Assembly: GCA_018710885.1 (NCBI GenBank)
Contig: DVJA01000033.1
Span: 1-57,103, forward strand
Direction of reading: 5' to 3'
DNA: 57,103 bases
Origin: Scatomorpha merdigallinarum
GTDB lineage: Bacteria; Bacillota; Clostridia; Oscillospirales; Oscillospiraceae
The notes below the pieces were generated by a model, which ran no database searches, was not told where the DNA came from, and was given only the letters and a program-made list of their open reading frames with translations. The translations under genes were made by a program, and so were the position numbers. Within the stretch, counting starts at the first letter, position 1; the number at the start of each line of letters is the position of its first letter. This document shows positions 40,534 to 48,665 of this stretch, in pieces.

Positions 40534-41223
40534 CTAGACGGTGGAACGCAGCAGGGAGCGGGCATCATTTTCACGGGGGTACACGCTGCGCACCAGCGCG
40601 TGAAAGTCGGGACCGTGGCCGTGGATACGCAAATGCGTGAGCTCGTGCGCCACTACGTATTCGAGGCATTCCGGCGGCTTGGCGGCCAGCGCGAGCGAGA
40701 AGCGCACAGTGCCGCGCGCCGGAGTACAGCTGCCCCAGCGCGAGCGCATGTCGCGCAGCGACCACCGGGGCGCGGCTACGTCCAGCGCCGCGGCGTATTT
40801 CGAGACGAGCGGCGGTATGGCGCGCTCGAGCTCGCGGCGGTAGAGCGTGAGCAGCGCGGCGTGCCGTGCTTCGGCGCCGCTATCTTCCGGCGCGCTCAGG
40901 ACTATGTATTCGCCGTCAAACTGAGCGCCTGGCTTTCCGGATACGACGCGCAGGGGGCATTTGACGCCCCAAAGGGGTACGAGTTCGCCGTTGGCGTATT
41001 GCACTGCGCCGCGCTCGAGAAACTTCGCACGGTGCTCACGCACCCAGTCCGCGCGCTCGTTGGCCAGACGCAGAGCTGTCTCGCGGCTCATGCGCCAGGG
41101 CGCGACGGCCTCTACGGAGCCATCGGGTTTCACGCTTATGCGGAAGAGTTTCACAGCACGGTGGCAGAGCGTGATGGGTATGCCGTTATTCAAGACTGCG
41201 GAATAAGTGCGCTGGTTGCGCAA
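40534..41223 (-). CDS. YgjP-like zinc metallopeptidase (DUF45)
   Basis: 229 residues. VVAHELTHLRIHGHGPDFHAL is split here by the HExxH motif (HELTH) with the third ligand region HGPDFH; RDMRSRWGSC and GTVRFSLAL are the family signature. The role of this family is not well known. The start is a TTG at 41223, after GGAGATGAT; an in-frame stop lies two codons upstream, so no earlier start is possible. It is followed by the XRE gene in reverse order with a short gap. Confidence 0.88.
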   Translation of the reverse strand: MRNQRTYSAVLNNGIPITLCHRAVKLFRISVKPDGSVEAVAPWRMSRETALRLANERADWVREHRAKFLERGAVQYANGELVPLWGVKCPLRVVSGKPGAQFDGEYIVLSAPEDSGAEARHAALLTLYRRELERAIPPLVSKYAAALDVAAPRWSLRDMRSRWGSCTPARGTVRFSLALAAKPPECLEYVVAHELTHLRIHGHGPDFHALVRSVYPRENDARSLLRSTV

Positions 41224-41241
41224 GCCATATCATCTCCATAT

Positions 41242-41673
41242 TTATTTGCCGCCTTCAAAGGGCCGGGCTGCCATAAAACCTGCCAGAAGTATCAGTCCCC
41301 AGAGTATGAACCCGTCGGTGACTGTCGAGACACCGATTCCCGAGCCGCCCAGCACAAAAAATTCCATCATGATATAGACAAAAACCAAGCCGCCGAAACA
41401 CAGGAGTATGGCGTACAGCAGCGCGCAGGCCAGAGCTCGGAGCGTGGGGCTGCCGGCAAGCTTAGTGGATTGCCCGACGCCGTATATGAGCCCTGCTGTG
41501 TCAGTTTCCAACGCGGCGGCTATGCGCTCCAACGTGGCGAGGTCTGGGTTCGACGCGCTGCGCTCCCAGTTGCTCACGGTCTGGCGCGTGACGCCGAGCG
41601 CTTCGGCTAACTGCTCCTGGTTCATGCCGCGCGCCAATCGCGCATGTTTGATGTTTCTGGCTATGTCCGTCAT
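41242..41673 (-). CDS. XRE-family regulator with C-terminal membrane helices
   Basis: 143 residues. An HTH_3 domain occupies residues 5-60 (ARLARGMNQEQLAEALGVTR, then QTVSNWERSASNPDLATLER). Two hydrophobic helices follow (about residues 80-105 and 118-135), so the regulator is probably tethered to the membrane. The start overlaps a strong inverted repeat that flanks its -10 box, which suggests autoregulation. Partners are unknown. Confidence 0.88.
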   Translation of the reverse strand: MTDIARNIKHARLARGMNQEQLAEALGVTRQTVSNWERSASNPDLATLERIAAALETDTAGLIYGVGQSTKLAGSPTLRALACALLYAILLCFGGLVFVYIMMEFFVLGGSGIGVSTVTDGFILWGLILLAGFMAARPFEGGK

Positions 41674-41678
41674 AGAAT

Positions 41679-41725
41679 TGCCCCCTTACACGCCAATTAT
41701 AGCCGGTAAGGGGGCAGCTTTACAA
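41679..41725 (-). promoter_or_regulatory. Promoter and candidate operator of the XRE gene
   Basis: On the minus strand TTGTAA (41720-41725) and TATAAT (41696-41701) have an 18-base spacer. TGCCCCCTTA and TAAGGGGGCA (41679-41688 and 41707-41716) form a perfect ten-base inverted repeat around the -10 box. Only one arm would be transcribed, so it is more likely a DNA operator than an RNA hairpin. The near arm also contains the ribosome binding site. Confidence 0.6.
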
Positions 41726-41769
41726 GCAAAACGCCTTTGACATCGCGCAAAATGCTGCGCGACAGGGCT

Positions 41770-41958
41770 CTATTCGGGCAGCACCGTGTCTATTACGACA
41801 GCGCCGTTCCTGTCGAGCAGCGGTGTGAGGCCGGAGACGCCGGTGTCTATGGTGAGCAGGTAGTTGACGCCTGTCTCGGTGTCGACGACTATTTGAACGG
41901 CGCCAAAACCAAGGGACTGCTCCTCTTTGACCACAAAACGCTTTTTCTTGTCGCGCAT
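41770..41958 (-). CDS. Small DUF6440-type protein
   Basis: 62 residues. The pattern RFVVKEEQSLGFGAVQIVVD, followed by TGVNYLL and GLTPLLDRNGAVV, fits the short DUF6440 family of Firmicutes. The function is unknown. It has an AAGGGGG ribosome binding site and follows the methyltransferase gene by ten bases, so it is in the same operon. Confidence 0.75.
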   Translation of the reverse strand: MRDKKKRFVVKEEQSLGFGAVQIVVDTETGVNYLLTIDTGVSGLTPLLDRNGAVVIDTVLPE

Positions 41959-41968
41959 AATATCCCCC

Positions 41969-43681
41969 TTACACCGCCAGCAGCTTGAGCGCAGCCTGGG
42001 CGGCGCGGGCGGCGTCGTCAGTGTAGCAGTCGGCGCCTATCTCGTTGCAGTACTCCTGAGTTATGGGCGCGCCGCCTACCATAATTTTCACGCTGCCGCG
42101 GATGCCGCGCTCATTGGCGAGATCGACGACCCGGCGCATCTCGTCCATCGTTGTGGTCAGCAGGGCCGAGCAGGCTATGATGTCACAGTGCTCGTTGACG
42201 GCGGTGTCCACAAACTGCTCCGCGGAGACGTCTACGCCCAGGTCCACGACCTCGATGCCGCTGCCCTCCATCATTATCTTTACGAGGTTCTTGCCGATGT
42301 CGTGCATGTCGCCGCGCACGGTGCCGATGCAGACGCGGCCAGCGCTCTTGCGCTCTCCGGAGGAAAGCAGGGGCTTGAGCTTGTCGGTGGCCGAGTTCAT
42401 GGCTCTGGCCGCGACCAGCATCTCAGGCACGAAGGCCCGGCCTGTGCTGAAGTCGTCGCCAAGTAGCTGCATGCCCTCGACGAGCGCGTCAAGTATGCTC
42501 TGCGCGGCTGTGCCCTCGGCGAGAGCGGCGTCAACGAGCTCCAGAACACGTTTGCGGCGTCCGCGGCGCAGCGCTTCGGCTATCTTGCCGAGCGTGCCGT
42601 CGCCGGTTTCGGCGGTGTTGACAGAGGTATCTGCCGCCTGAGCGGCTGTCGGCCGCGGAGCGGTGCGGCGCGCTATGGGCGCACGGGCAGAGTGGAGGTG
42701 AACCTCGCTGTTCCACGCGGCGATTTCCGCGTCAATCGCGGCGTCCACCTGCGGATAGACTGCGCCGGGCAGGCCGTAGGTGATGCTGGGTATGTAGTAA
42801 CCGCGCGGGGTGTTCTCCTCGAGCGCCTTGCGGACGTAGGCCCGGATCTCATCCTCGCTGGCGTCCGCGCGGTCAATGGCCGCGCCGATGCCGCCCATGA
42901 GTATCATGCGGCCCTGCAAACGCTCCTGCAACGCGGGGATGTTGTTCTCGGGCAGCACGCCCTGCCAGCACTGTATGCCTATCTCGGCCATGTCATCGAC
43001 TATGTCAGCGAGGTAGGCGTCGCCGTGATGTATCGCAATGACGCCGCGGGAACGGATGTAGCCGTAGAACTTGCGGTAGGGCTCCTTGTAGAATTCACGC
43101 CACATGTCGGGCTTCATGAAGAGCGCGTCCTTGGTGCCCCAGTCGTCGTGGGAGAAGATGACGTCGGGGTGGAGGTTGTCTATGAGCATTTTCACGTAGC
43201 GCAGACGGTAGTCGCAGATGTAGTCTATGAGCTCGTGCATCTCGTCGGGGTGCTCGTAGAGGTTGGAGAGCGTGTCCTCAAAGCCCATGAGGAAGTGGCA
43301 CTGCTCGAACATGCCCGTGCCCATGAAACCGGCGATGAGCTTTTCGCCGCGCAGGGCGTCTGCTTTGGCGCAGATATCCTCCCAGCCGGTCTGGCAGTTG
43401 GCCTCGATATCCGGGGCGTGGACGACTTCGCGCCAGCGCGTTATGTCCTTTAAGACCTTTTTCTCCTCCGTGGTGTCCGGCATGGGACCGGGGGCGTCGG
43501 CGGGGAAGAGAATGGTGGTGCCCCAGCGATCGACGCTCGTGGTGCCGCGCACGCGGTTGCCACGCAGGTAGGTGTTTATCGGGTCTGCCGTCATCATGGC
43601 CAGAGCCTCATACTGGTCGAGTATGCGCTCCGGCTTGCCGTCGGGCTTGAGCATTTCAAGAAAGATCTCTCTGGGTGTCAT
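41969..43681 (-). CDS. URO-D-type methyltransferase fused to a corrinoid-binding domain
   Basis: 570 residues. Residues 1 to about 350 form a uroporphyrinogen-decarboxylase-like (MtaA/MtbA/CmuA-type) barrel with HFLMGFEDTLSNLYEHPDEM, VIFSHDDWGTKDALFMKPDM and IHHGDAYLADIVDDM. After a proline/alanine-rich linker, residues about 390-570 form a methionine-synthase-like cap and B12 domain, with the cobalt-ligand motif GDMHDIGKNLV (DxHxxG) and TTTMDEMRRVVDL. Methyltransferase and corrinoid protein in one chain would take a methyl group from an unknown donor and hold it as methyl-cobalamin. The start at 43681 follows GAGGAGGAG. It overlaps the DUF2284 gene by four bases. Confidence 0.9.
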   Translation of the reverse strand: MTPREIFLEMLKPDGKPERILDQYEALAMMTADPINTYLRGNRVRGTTSVDRWGTTILFPADAPGPMPDTTEEKKVLKDITRWREVVHAPDIEANCQTGWEDICAKADALRGEKLIAGFMGTGMFEQCHFLMGFEDTLSNLYEHPDEMHELIDYICDYRLRYVKMLIDNLHPDVIFSHDDWGTKDALFMKPDMWREFYKEPYRKFYGYIRSRGVIAIHHGDAYLADIVDDMAEIGIQCWQGVLPENNIPALQERLQGRMILMGGIGAAIDRADASEDEIRAYVRKALEENTPRGYYIPSITYGLPGAVYPQVDAAIDAEIAAWNSEVHLHSARAPIARRTAPRPTAAQAADTSVNTAETGDGTLGKIAEALRRGRRKRVLELVDAALAEGTAAQSILDALVEGMQLLGDDFSTGRAFVPEMLVAARAMNSATDKLKPLLSSGERKSAGRVCIGTVRGDMHDIGKNLVKIMMEGSGIEVVDLGVDVSAEQFVDTAVNEHCDIIACSALLTTTMDEMRRVVDLANERGIRGSVKIMVGGAPITQEYCNEIGADCYTDDAARAAQAALKLLAV

Positions 43682-44226
43682 GGATTCTCCTCCTCGTTTA
43701 TTAGAATACAGGATGAATACGTAATGGTCCCCGGCCCGTGGTAGTACTCCAGCCCCGCGCTCTTGCAGGCGTCGGAGACAAGCAGGCCGTAGGCCTCCAT
43801 GCTCGGCCAGAGCTTGTCCGGGTGGCGGCAGGGCTTGTCGGGGTAGGTGCATTGGACGCAGCGTGTACAGGAGCCCGCGCCCATGGGCAGGAACTCGCCG
43901 CGCGTCACCAACCTGGCCTGGCGCGAGAGCGTGTCGAAGCGGCGCTTGTGCGCTTCCTCCGCGGCCTTGATGCCCTCAGCGTCAAAGTCGCCGTCGAGCG
44001 CGGCCACGGTTTGTACCAGCACGCAGCGGGAGAATTTCCGCGCCCTGCGCTCTAGCGCCTCAATCGAGCCGCAGGCCGGTGGACAGCTCCAGCACTTGCC
44101 GTAGCGCTTGCAGCGCCCGGACGCGCACATAGCGCGCACCTCCTGCGAAAAAACCAACTCCCCCGCGTCAAACTCCGAAGCGCACTCAAAGCCGATTTCA
44201 ATTGCAAGATCTGTGAGTCCAGGCAT
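43678..44226 (-). CDS. DUF2284 putative metal-binding protein
   Basis: 182 residues with a cysteine-rich pattern typical of DUF2284: CASGRCKRYGKCWSCPPACG near residues 34-53, and CTRCVQCTYPDKPCRHP near residues 119-135. These could hold iron-sulfur clusters. The family often lies beside methyltransferase and corrinoid genes. It overlaps the fusion methyltransferase gene by ATGA, so the two are made together. Confidence 0.85.
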   Translation of the reverse strand: MPGLTDLAIEIGFECASEFDAGELVFSQEVRAMCASGRCKRYGKCWSCPPACGSIEALERRARKFSRCVLVQTVAALDGDFDAEGIKAAEEAHKRRFDTLSRQARLVTRGEFLPMGAGSCTRCVQCTYPDKPCRHPDKLWPSMEAYGLLVSDACKSAGLEYYHGPGTITYSSCILINEEENP

Positions 44227-44730
44227 TTAAACGCCACCTTTCACGTGGAATACATACCGCAGCTCGCGCACTGGCCGTCCACCTATCTCATCGTTAAGCG
44301 CATCGCCGCTACAGACGAATCCGGCGCGCTCGTAAAAGGCTCGCGCCCGGGTGTTCTCCTCCAGTCCCCAGAGAAAAACTTCGTCAAAACCCATAGCATC
44401 AAGCGCGTCCAGCGCAGCCTCAAGCAGCGCACGGCCCAGGCCGCGCCCTGTGTATTCGGGACGCAGGTAGAGCGATATAACTTCGCCCGAGCCACCGTAT
44501 TCAGCGAAGCGTGAAGGCCCGAAACTCGCCGTCCCTGCGTAGACGCTGCCGTCCACGGCGACGAGCGTGTAAACTCCCGGGGCGTCGAAGAAATCCCGCC
44601 AGCGCCCGGCGGGCAGTGCGTCGAGAAACGCCTGCGGCACTATGCCGCGATAGGCCCAACGCCAGCTAGTCTCGTATACGCCGGAAAGCGCGAGCCTGTC
44701 GTCGTCCGGGCGTATTGTGCGAATTTCCAT
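44227..44730 (-). CDS. GNAT-family N-acetyltransferase
   Basis: 167 residues. The start MEIRTIRPDD and the acetyl-CoA loop RPEYTGRGLGRALLEAAL (R-G-x-G-R/G-A) identify GNAT; NTRARAFYERAGF is the usual C-terminal strand-helix. The substrate is unknown. The ATG at 44730 follows GGAGG with nine bases of spacing; the longer frame to 44781 lacks support. It is the first gene of the methyltransferase operon, with its stop next to the DUF2284 start. Confidence 0.9.
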   Translation of the reverse strand: MEIRTIRPDDDRLALSGVYETSWRWAYRGIVPQAFLDALPAGRWRDFFDAPGVYTLVAVDGSVYAGTASFGPSRFAEYGGSGEVISLYLRPEYTGRGLGRALLEAALDALDAMGFDEVFLWGLEENTRARAFYERAGFVCSGDALNDEIGGRPVRELRYVFHVKGGV

Positions 44731-44751
44731 AGGTATAACCTCCGGGCAGAG

Positions 44752-44994
44752 TGCAACGTTGCCTCCACTACCCACCAGCACACGAGCAAAGCGATGTGTG
44801 CGGAAAATGAGGCATCCACGTTGGGCAACGTCGGTTTCACCACCCGCCAGCGCACCAGCGCAGCGTCGTGCGCGGCAAGAGCCGCACCCGGTTGGGCAAC
44901 GCCGGTCTTACCGGCTGCCAAAGCCCAACGGGCAAACCCTGGGCAACGTCCCGTGTTAACCCGTCAGCGGCCGCGAAGCGAAACCGCGGCCGGC
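44752..44994. repeat. Four degenerate tandem copies of a structured noncoding motif
   Basis: On the minus strand each copy has a GC-rich hairpin, then a CTGGCGGGT-like stretch, about ten variable bases, and CGTTGCCCA. Copies are near 44752-44804, 44821-44874, 44891-44930 (most degenerate) and 44940-44994. Hairpin stems are CACAC/GTGTG, GCGCAC/GTGCGC and CGGCCGC/GCGGCCG, so sequence differs but pairing is kept. The copies share the block GTTGGGCAACG on the plus strand. Confidence 0.6.
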
Positions 44995-45082
44995 GATGGT
45001 GTAACTAAATAGAAGTTTAGGGATGACCACCTGAACGATATTGCCAGCCCGAGATACGAGGCACCCTTGCGTACAAGTCCGC

Positions 45083-45149
45083 ACCAAAGAGGTTTTCTCT
45101 TTGGAGTCTGAGGGGTTTCTTTTTGACAAGACAAAAAGAAATCTCTCAG
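45083..45149. repeat. Two adjacent long hairpins in a noncoding stretch
   Basis: CCAAAGAG and CTCTTTGG form an eight-base stem at 45083-45103. Then CTGAGGGGTTTCTTTTTG pairs with CAAAAAGAAATCTCTCAG at 45108-45149, an 18-base stem with a six-base loop. Neither flanks a gene end directly. The rest of 44731-45270 is noncoding, with no riboswitch that I recognise. Confidence 0.7.
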
Positions 45150-45274
45150 GATTGCGGCATTACCTAATGCCACCCTCCCACCTCCGGCGACGTGCCACCC
45201 ATCGTCGGGCAGCCCACCGGGAACGCTATTCCCACGGAGCACAGTTCTGCGGAAAACGTAAGGGATACCTCTGC

Positions 45275-45303
45275 TTGACCGGATGCGATAAAAATAGTAT
45301 AGT
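45275..45303 (+). promoter_or_regulatory. Promoter of the corrinoid activator operon
   Basis: TTGACC, 17 bases, TATAGT, about 34 bases before the GTG start. Confidence 0.7.
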
Positions 45304-45336
45304 TATACCATTAAATTATAAGGTGGTGAGGCCGCG

Positions 45337-46875
45337 GTGTCAACCGTCACTGTGCGCTCCGAGAGCGGAGACTTTAAGCTTTTGTATGAACCCGGAGTGA
45401 CGCTCCTGGACGTCCTGCGCTCGGAGTCCTTTGATATAGCGGCGCCCTGCGGTGGGCAGGGCAAGTGCGGGAAGTGCGCCGTTACGCTGATCTCGTCCGA
45501 CGGCAAGCGCGAGCGCGTAAACGCCTGCCAGATACTGGCCTCAGACGTGGGAGACCGCGTAGTCATAGCGCCGGATTCTGCTTCCGGCGGCGAAATACAG
45601 CTCTCCGGCGCGCTCATAAGTGGCGCTGGCGGGCTAAGAGGCTATGCCGCCGCGCTGGATATAGGCACAACGACCCTCGCCGTACGCATAGTTGACCGTG
45701 CCAGCGGCGAGACGCTGGCCTCAGCGAGCGCCTGGAACGCCCAGGCGCCATATGGTGCGGACGTGATAAGCCGTATTAAGCACGCCTCCAGGCCGGAAGG
45801 ACTGGACAAGCTCACTGCGCTTGCGCGCAATCAGGCCCGCGAGCTGATAATCACGGCCTGCGGCGATGCCGGAATTGCGCAGGGAGAGATAGACGAAATA
45901 CTCTGCTGCGGCAACACGACGATGGAGCACATCTTCGCCGGTATTTCGCCGGAGAGCCTGGGCCGCGCACCGTATACGCCCGCGACGTACTTCACCGGCG
46001 GCGAGGCGCTTCGTGACGAGGCCTTTCCCAACGCCGCCATACGCCTTGCGCCCTGCGTGTCGGGCTTTGTCGGCGGCGACACGGTCGCGGCGGTACACGC
46101 CACGGGCATGGCCGGGAAGAGCGGCGTGCGCCTTCTGATGGATATAGGCACGAACGGCGAACTAGTGTTGGGTGGCAAAGACGGACTCATAAGCTGCTCC
46201 GTGGCCTGCGGCCCGGCCTTCGAGGGCGCGGAGATAAGCTGCGGCATGCGCTCAGTGCCCGGAGCCATAAGCGCGGTGCGTTTTGCACAGGGCGAATTCT
46301 GGTACGTGGTCATAGGCGGCGGCTACCCCAAGGGCATCTGCGGCACCGGCATTGTGGATGCGCTTGCTGAAATGCTGAGAGCCGGCGTGGTAGACGGCAC
46401 GGGCCGGCTCTTGGAGCCGGATGAGCTGCCGAAGGGTCTGCGCGAGACCGTGTCCGTAAACAAAAAGGGCAACGTGTCCTTCACCGTCGCGCCAGGGGTG
46501 AAGCTCCGGGCAGCGGATATACGCAAGCTTCAGCTTGCCAAGGCCGCTGTGCGCGCGGGAGTGGACCTGCTGATGGAGCGCGCGGGAGTTACGGCCGGAG
46601 ACATAGACGAGGTCTGCCTGGCCGGTGGTTTCGGTACGAGGCTGAACATAAAGAGCGCCGCAGCCATAGGCCTGATCCCGCCTGAGCTGGCAGACAAGAC
46701 CCGCGCCGTGGGCAATGCGGCGCTCGACGGCGTACACCTCGCGCTGTGCGAACCGGACGGGGCAGAAAAGCTGCTTGCCATACGCGAACGCTGTGAGTAT
46801 ATGGAGCTCGCCGGGAGCGCGGAGTTTTCAGACGCTTTTGTGGACGCGATGGCCTTTCACGACGAGGACGACTAA
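45337..46875 (+). CDS. RACo-type reductive activator of corrinoid proteins
   Basis: 512 residues. The N-terminal 2Fe-2S ferredoxin domain holds CGGQGKCGKC and a later NACQ cysteine. From about residue 100 an ASKHA ATPase-like domain follows (AALDIGTTTLAVRIVD, MDIGTNGELVLG, GICGTGIVDALAEML, CLAGGFGTRLN), the DUF4445 pattern. RACo enzymes use ATP to bring inactive Co(II) corrinoid proteins back to Co(I). The best target here is the fusion methyltransferase at 41969-43681. The start is a GTG; an AAGGTGGTGAGG site lies upstream. Confidence 0.92.
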   Translation: MSTVTVRSESGDFKLLYEPGVTLLDVLRSESFDIAAPCGGQGKCGKCAVTLISSDGKRERVNACQILASDVGDRVVIAPDSASGGEIQLSGALISGAGGLRGYAAALDIGTTTLAVRIVDRASGETLASASAWNAQAPYGADVISRIKHASRPEGLDKLTALARNQARELIITACGDAGIAQGEIDEILCCGNTTMEHIFAGISPESLGRAPYTPATYFTGGEALRDEAFPNAAIRLAPCVSGFVGGDTVAAVHATGMAGKSGVRLLMDIGTNGELVLGGKDGLISCSVACGPAFEGAEISCGMRSVPGAISAVRFAQGEFWYVVIGGGYPKGICGTGIVDALAEMLRAGVVDGTGRLLEPDELPKGLRETVSVNKKGNVSFTVAPGVKLRAADIRKLQLAKAAVRAGVDLLMERAGVTAGDIDEVCLAGGFGTRLNIKSAAAIGLIPPELADKTRAVGNAALDGVHLALCEPDGAEKLLAIRERCEYMELAGSAEFSDAFVDAMAFHDEDD

Positions 46876-46914
46876 GCATTAGACGGCCGCGTTTGCGGCG
46901 AAAGGGAGGATATT

Positions 46915-48132
46915 ATGGAACTGTATTTCCCCGTGCTGCTAGACGGCGCAACGGGTACGGAACTTCAAAAGCGTGGATTCACGGGCGGCGAGACGGCCGA
47001 GGCCTGGGTACTGGAGCACCCGGAGGCGATGCTGGATGTGCAGCGGCGCTATGTCGAGGCTGGCAGCCGCGTGATATACACGCCCACCTTCGGAGCCAAC
47101 CGCGTGAAGCTCGAGGCGGCCGGTATCTTCAACCGTGTGCGCGAGTTCAACCTGCGCCTCGCGGCCATAGCCAAAGAGGCGGCTGGAGACAAGGCGCTCG
47201 TGGCCGGTGACATAGCCCCGACGGGGCTGTTCCTCGCCCCGCTGGGCACGGCGAGCTTTGAAGAGCTCTTCGAGATCTACGCAGAGCAGGCCGCCGCGCT
47301 TGAGGAGGCCGGGGTAGACCTCTTTGTGATAGAGACGATGATGACCTTGCCTGAGGCGCGCGCGGCGCTGCTTGCAGTGCGCTCAGTTAGCAAGAAACCG
47401 GCCATTGTGAGCTTCACCTGCGACGAGAACGGCCGCACGCTCACGGGCACCGACGTGGCCGCAGCGCTTGTGGTCATGCAGGGTATGGGCGCGGACGCCT
47501 TCGGCTTGAACTGCTCGGTTGGGCCGCGCGACATACTCGCGCAGATAGAGCGGCTGCGTCCCTGGGCAGAGATACCGCTGCTGGCCAAGCCCAACGCCGG
47601 GCTGCCGCAGATGGTCGGCGGCAAGACCGTCTACGACTGCCCGCCCGAGGAGTTTGCCGCCTGCGCCGGTGAATTCGCCGCTGCCGGTGTTGCCTACTTC
47701 GGCGGCTGCTGCGGCACGGACGAGGGGCATATCGCCGCGCTCAAGTCCGCGCTGGACGGCGTAAAGACCGCCGCGCCCGCGCCAAACTACGGCGGGAAGA
47801 TGCCCTGCGCCAGCGAGAAGGAGGCCTATTTGCTCGAGAGCGATATCGAGCTGCCTGAGCCCTTCGCCTGCGACGGCGAGCTCGCGGACAACAATGAGGA
47901 CGCGCAGGACGAGGACGCCGCTATGATAGCCGTGCGTATTGACACGCTGGCCGATGCGGAAGTGTTCGCCGACTGCCAGTACGCCATCAAGTGCCCGCTG
48001 GCTGTCGTCTCCGACGACGCCGCGGCGCTCGAGGCAGCGCTGCGCGCCTATCAGGGCCGTGCGCTCTATTCTGGTTCGCTCGGCGACGATGTGCTCGTGC
48101 CGATGGCCGAGAAGTACGGACTTGTGCTGTAA
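46915..48132 (+). CDS. Homocysteine S-methyltransferase family protein
   Basis: 405 residues. The first 285 match the MetH N-terminal domain: LLDGATGTELQKRGF, VIYTPTFGANRVKLE, and the zinc cysteines in FGLNCSVGP and FGGCCGTDEGHI. It would transfer a methyl group to homocysteine, giving methionine. The last 110 residues (from about 290) are an extra domain of unknown type. The ATG follows GGGAGG, 40 bases after the activator gene. Since the methyl-carrying corrinoid lies on the neighbouring fusion protein, the two may work together. Confidence 0.88.
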   Translation: MELYFPVLLDGATGTELQKRGFTGGETAEAWVLEHPEAMLDVQRRYVEAGSRVIYTPTFGANRVKLEAAGIFNRVREFNLRLAAIAKEAAGDKALVAGDIAPTGLFLAPLGTASFEELFEIYAEQAAALEEAGVDLFVIETMMTLPEARAALLAVRSVSKKPAIVSFTCDENGRTLTGTDVAAALVVMQGMGADAFGLNCSVGPRDILAQIERLRPWAEIPLLAKPNAGLPQMVGGKTVYDCPPEEFAACAGEFAAAGVAYFGGCCGTDEGHIAALKSALDGVKTAAPAPNYGGKMPCASEKEAYLLESDIELPEPFACDGELADNNEDAQDEDAAMIAVRIDTLADAEVFADCQYAIKCPLAVVSDDAAALEAALRAYQGRALYSGSLGDDVLVPMAEKYGLVL

Positions 48133-48155
48133 ACAAGGTAATAAATACAATGAAA

Positions 48156-48185
48156 CCGCCCGGGGTAATTCCCGGGCGGCTTTTT
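48156..48185. terminator. Terminator between homocysteine methyltransferase and SLH genes
   Basis: CCGCCCGGG and CCCGGGCGG form a nine-base stem, followed by CTTTTT on the plus strand. The minus side has only TTTC. It has a near-identical copy at 52388-52418. Confidence 0.85.
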
Positions 48186-48665
48186 ATGGAGAATCGAAAC
48201 TTAGATTTTGTCTATGCTGCGCATGAGTATCGTGGCGCACTGGGCGCGGATGGCGCCGCCCATCGGGTCGATGGTGCTTGCGCCCACGCCTGTGATGACG
48301 CCCTCGTCAACGGCCCAGGCCATGGCGGCCTCGGCCCAGTCGGAGACGCTTGCCGCGTCGCTCCACGCGCTCAGGGTGGCGTCAGTCTCAGGCTCGCCGG
48401 CGAAGCGCCAGAGCATGGTCACGAGTTCCTGACGGGTGACGGCGCCGTTGGCGTCAGTGCCGTCGGAGACGCCGGAGGCGACGGCCCAGCTCTGAGCCTC
48501 GCTCACCCAGTTGGAGCCGGTGATGGTCTCGCCGTCAATGCGGGCGAGGATGGCCCAGACCATTGCGCGGGTCATAGCGCCGTTGGGGTTGAACTGGGTG
48601 CTGCTCACGCCGTCCATGAGGCCGTTGTTGTAGACGTAGACAACCGCGTCGTAGTACCAGGAGTT
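48186..48665. repeat. Duplicated SLH-coding segment, copy A
   Basis: This segment is nearly identical to the one at 52419-52920, from GGAGAATCGAAACTTAG through the three SLH units. The encoded tails differ at about eight of 160 positions. The offset between copies is 4,233 bases. Confidence 0.9.

Noticed and set aside
44640..44921. A 93-codon minus-strand frame over the repeat island
   Set aside because: The peptide repeats follow the DNA repeats (RWRVVKPTLPNV and CWWVVEATLHSA), and there is no start signal or family match.
45041..45300. Possible cobalamin or SAM riboswitch upstream of the corrinoid activator
   Set aside because: The conserved B12-box and SAM core signatures were looked for and not found; only hairpins are visible.
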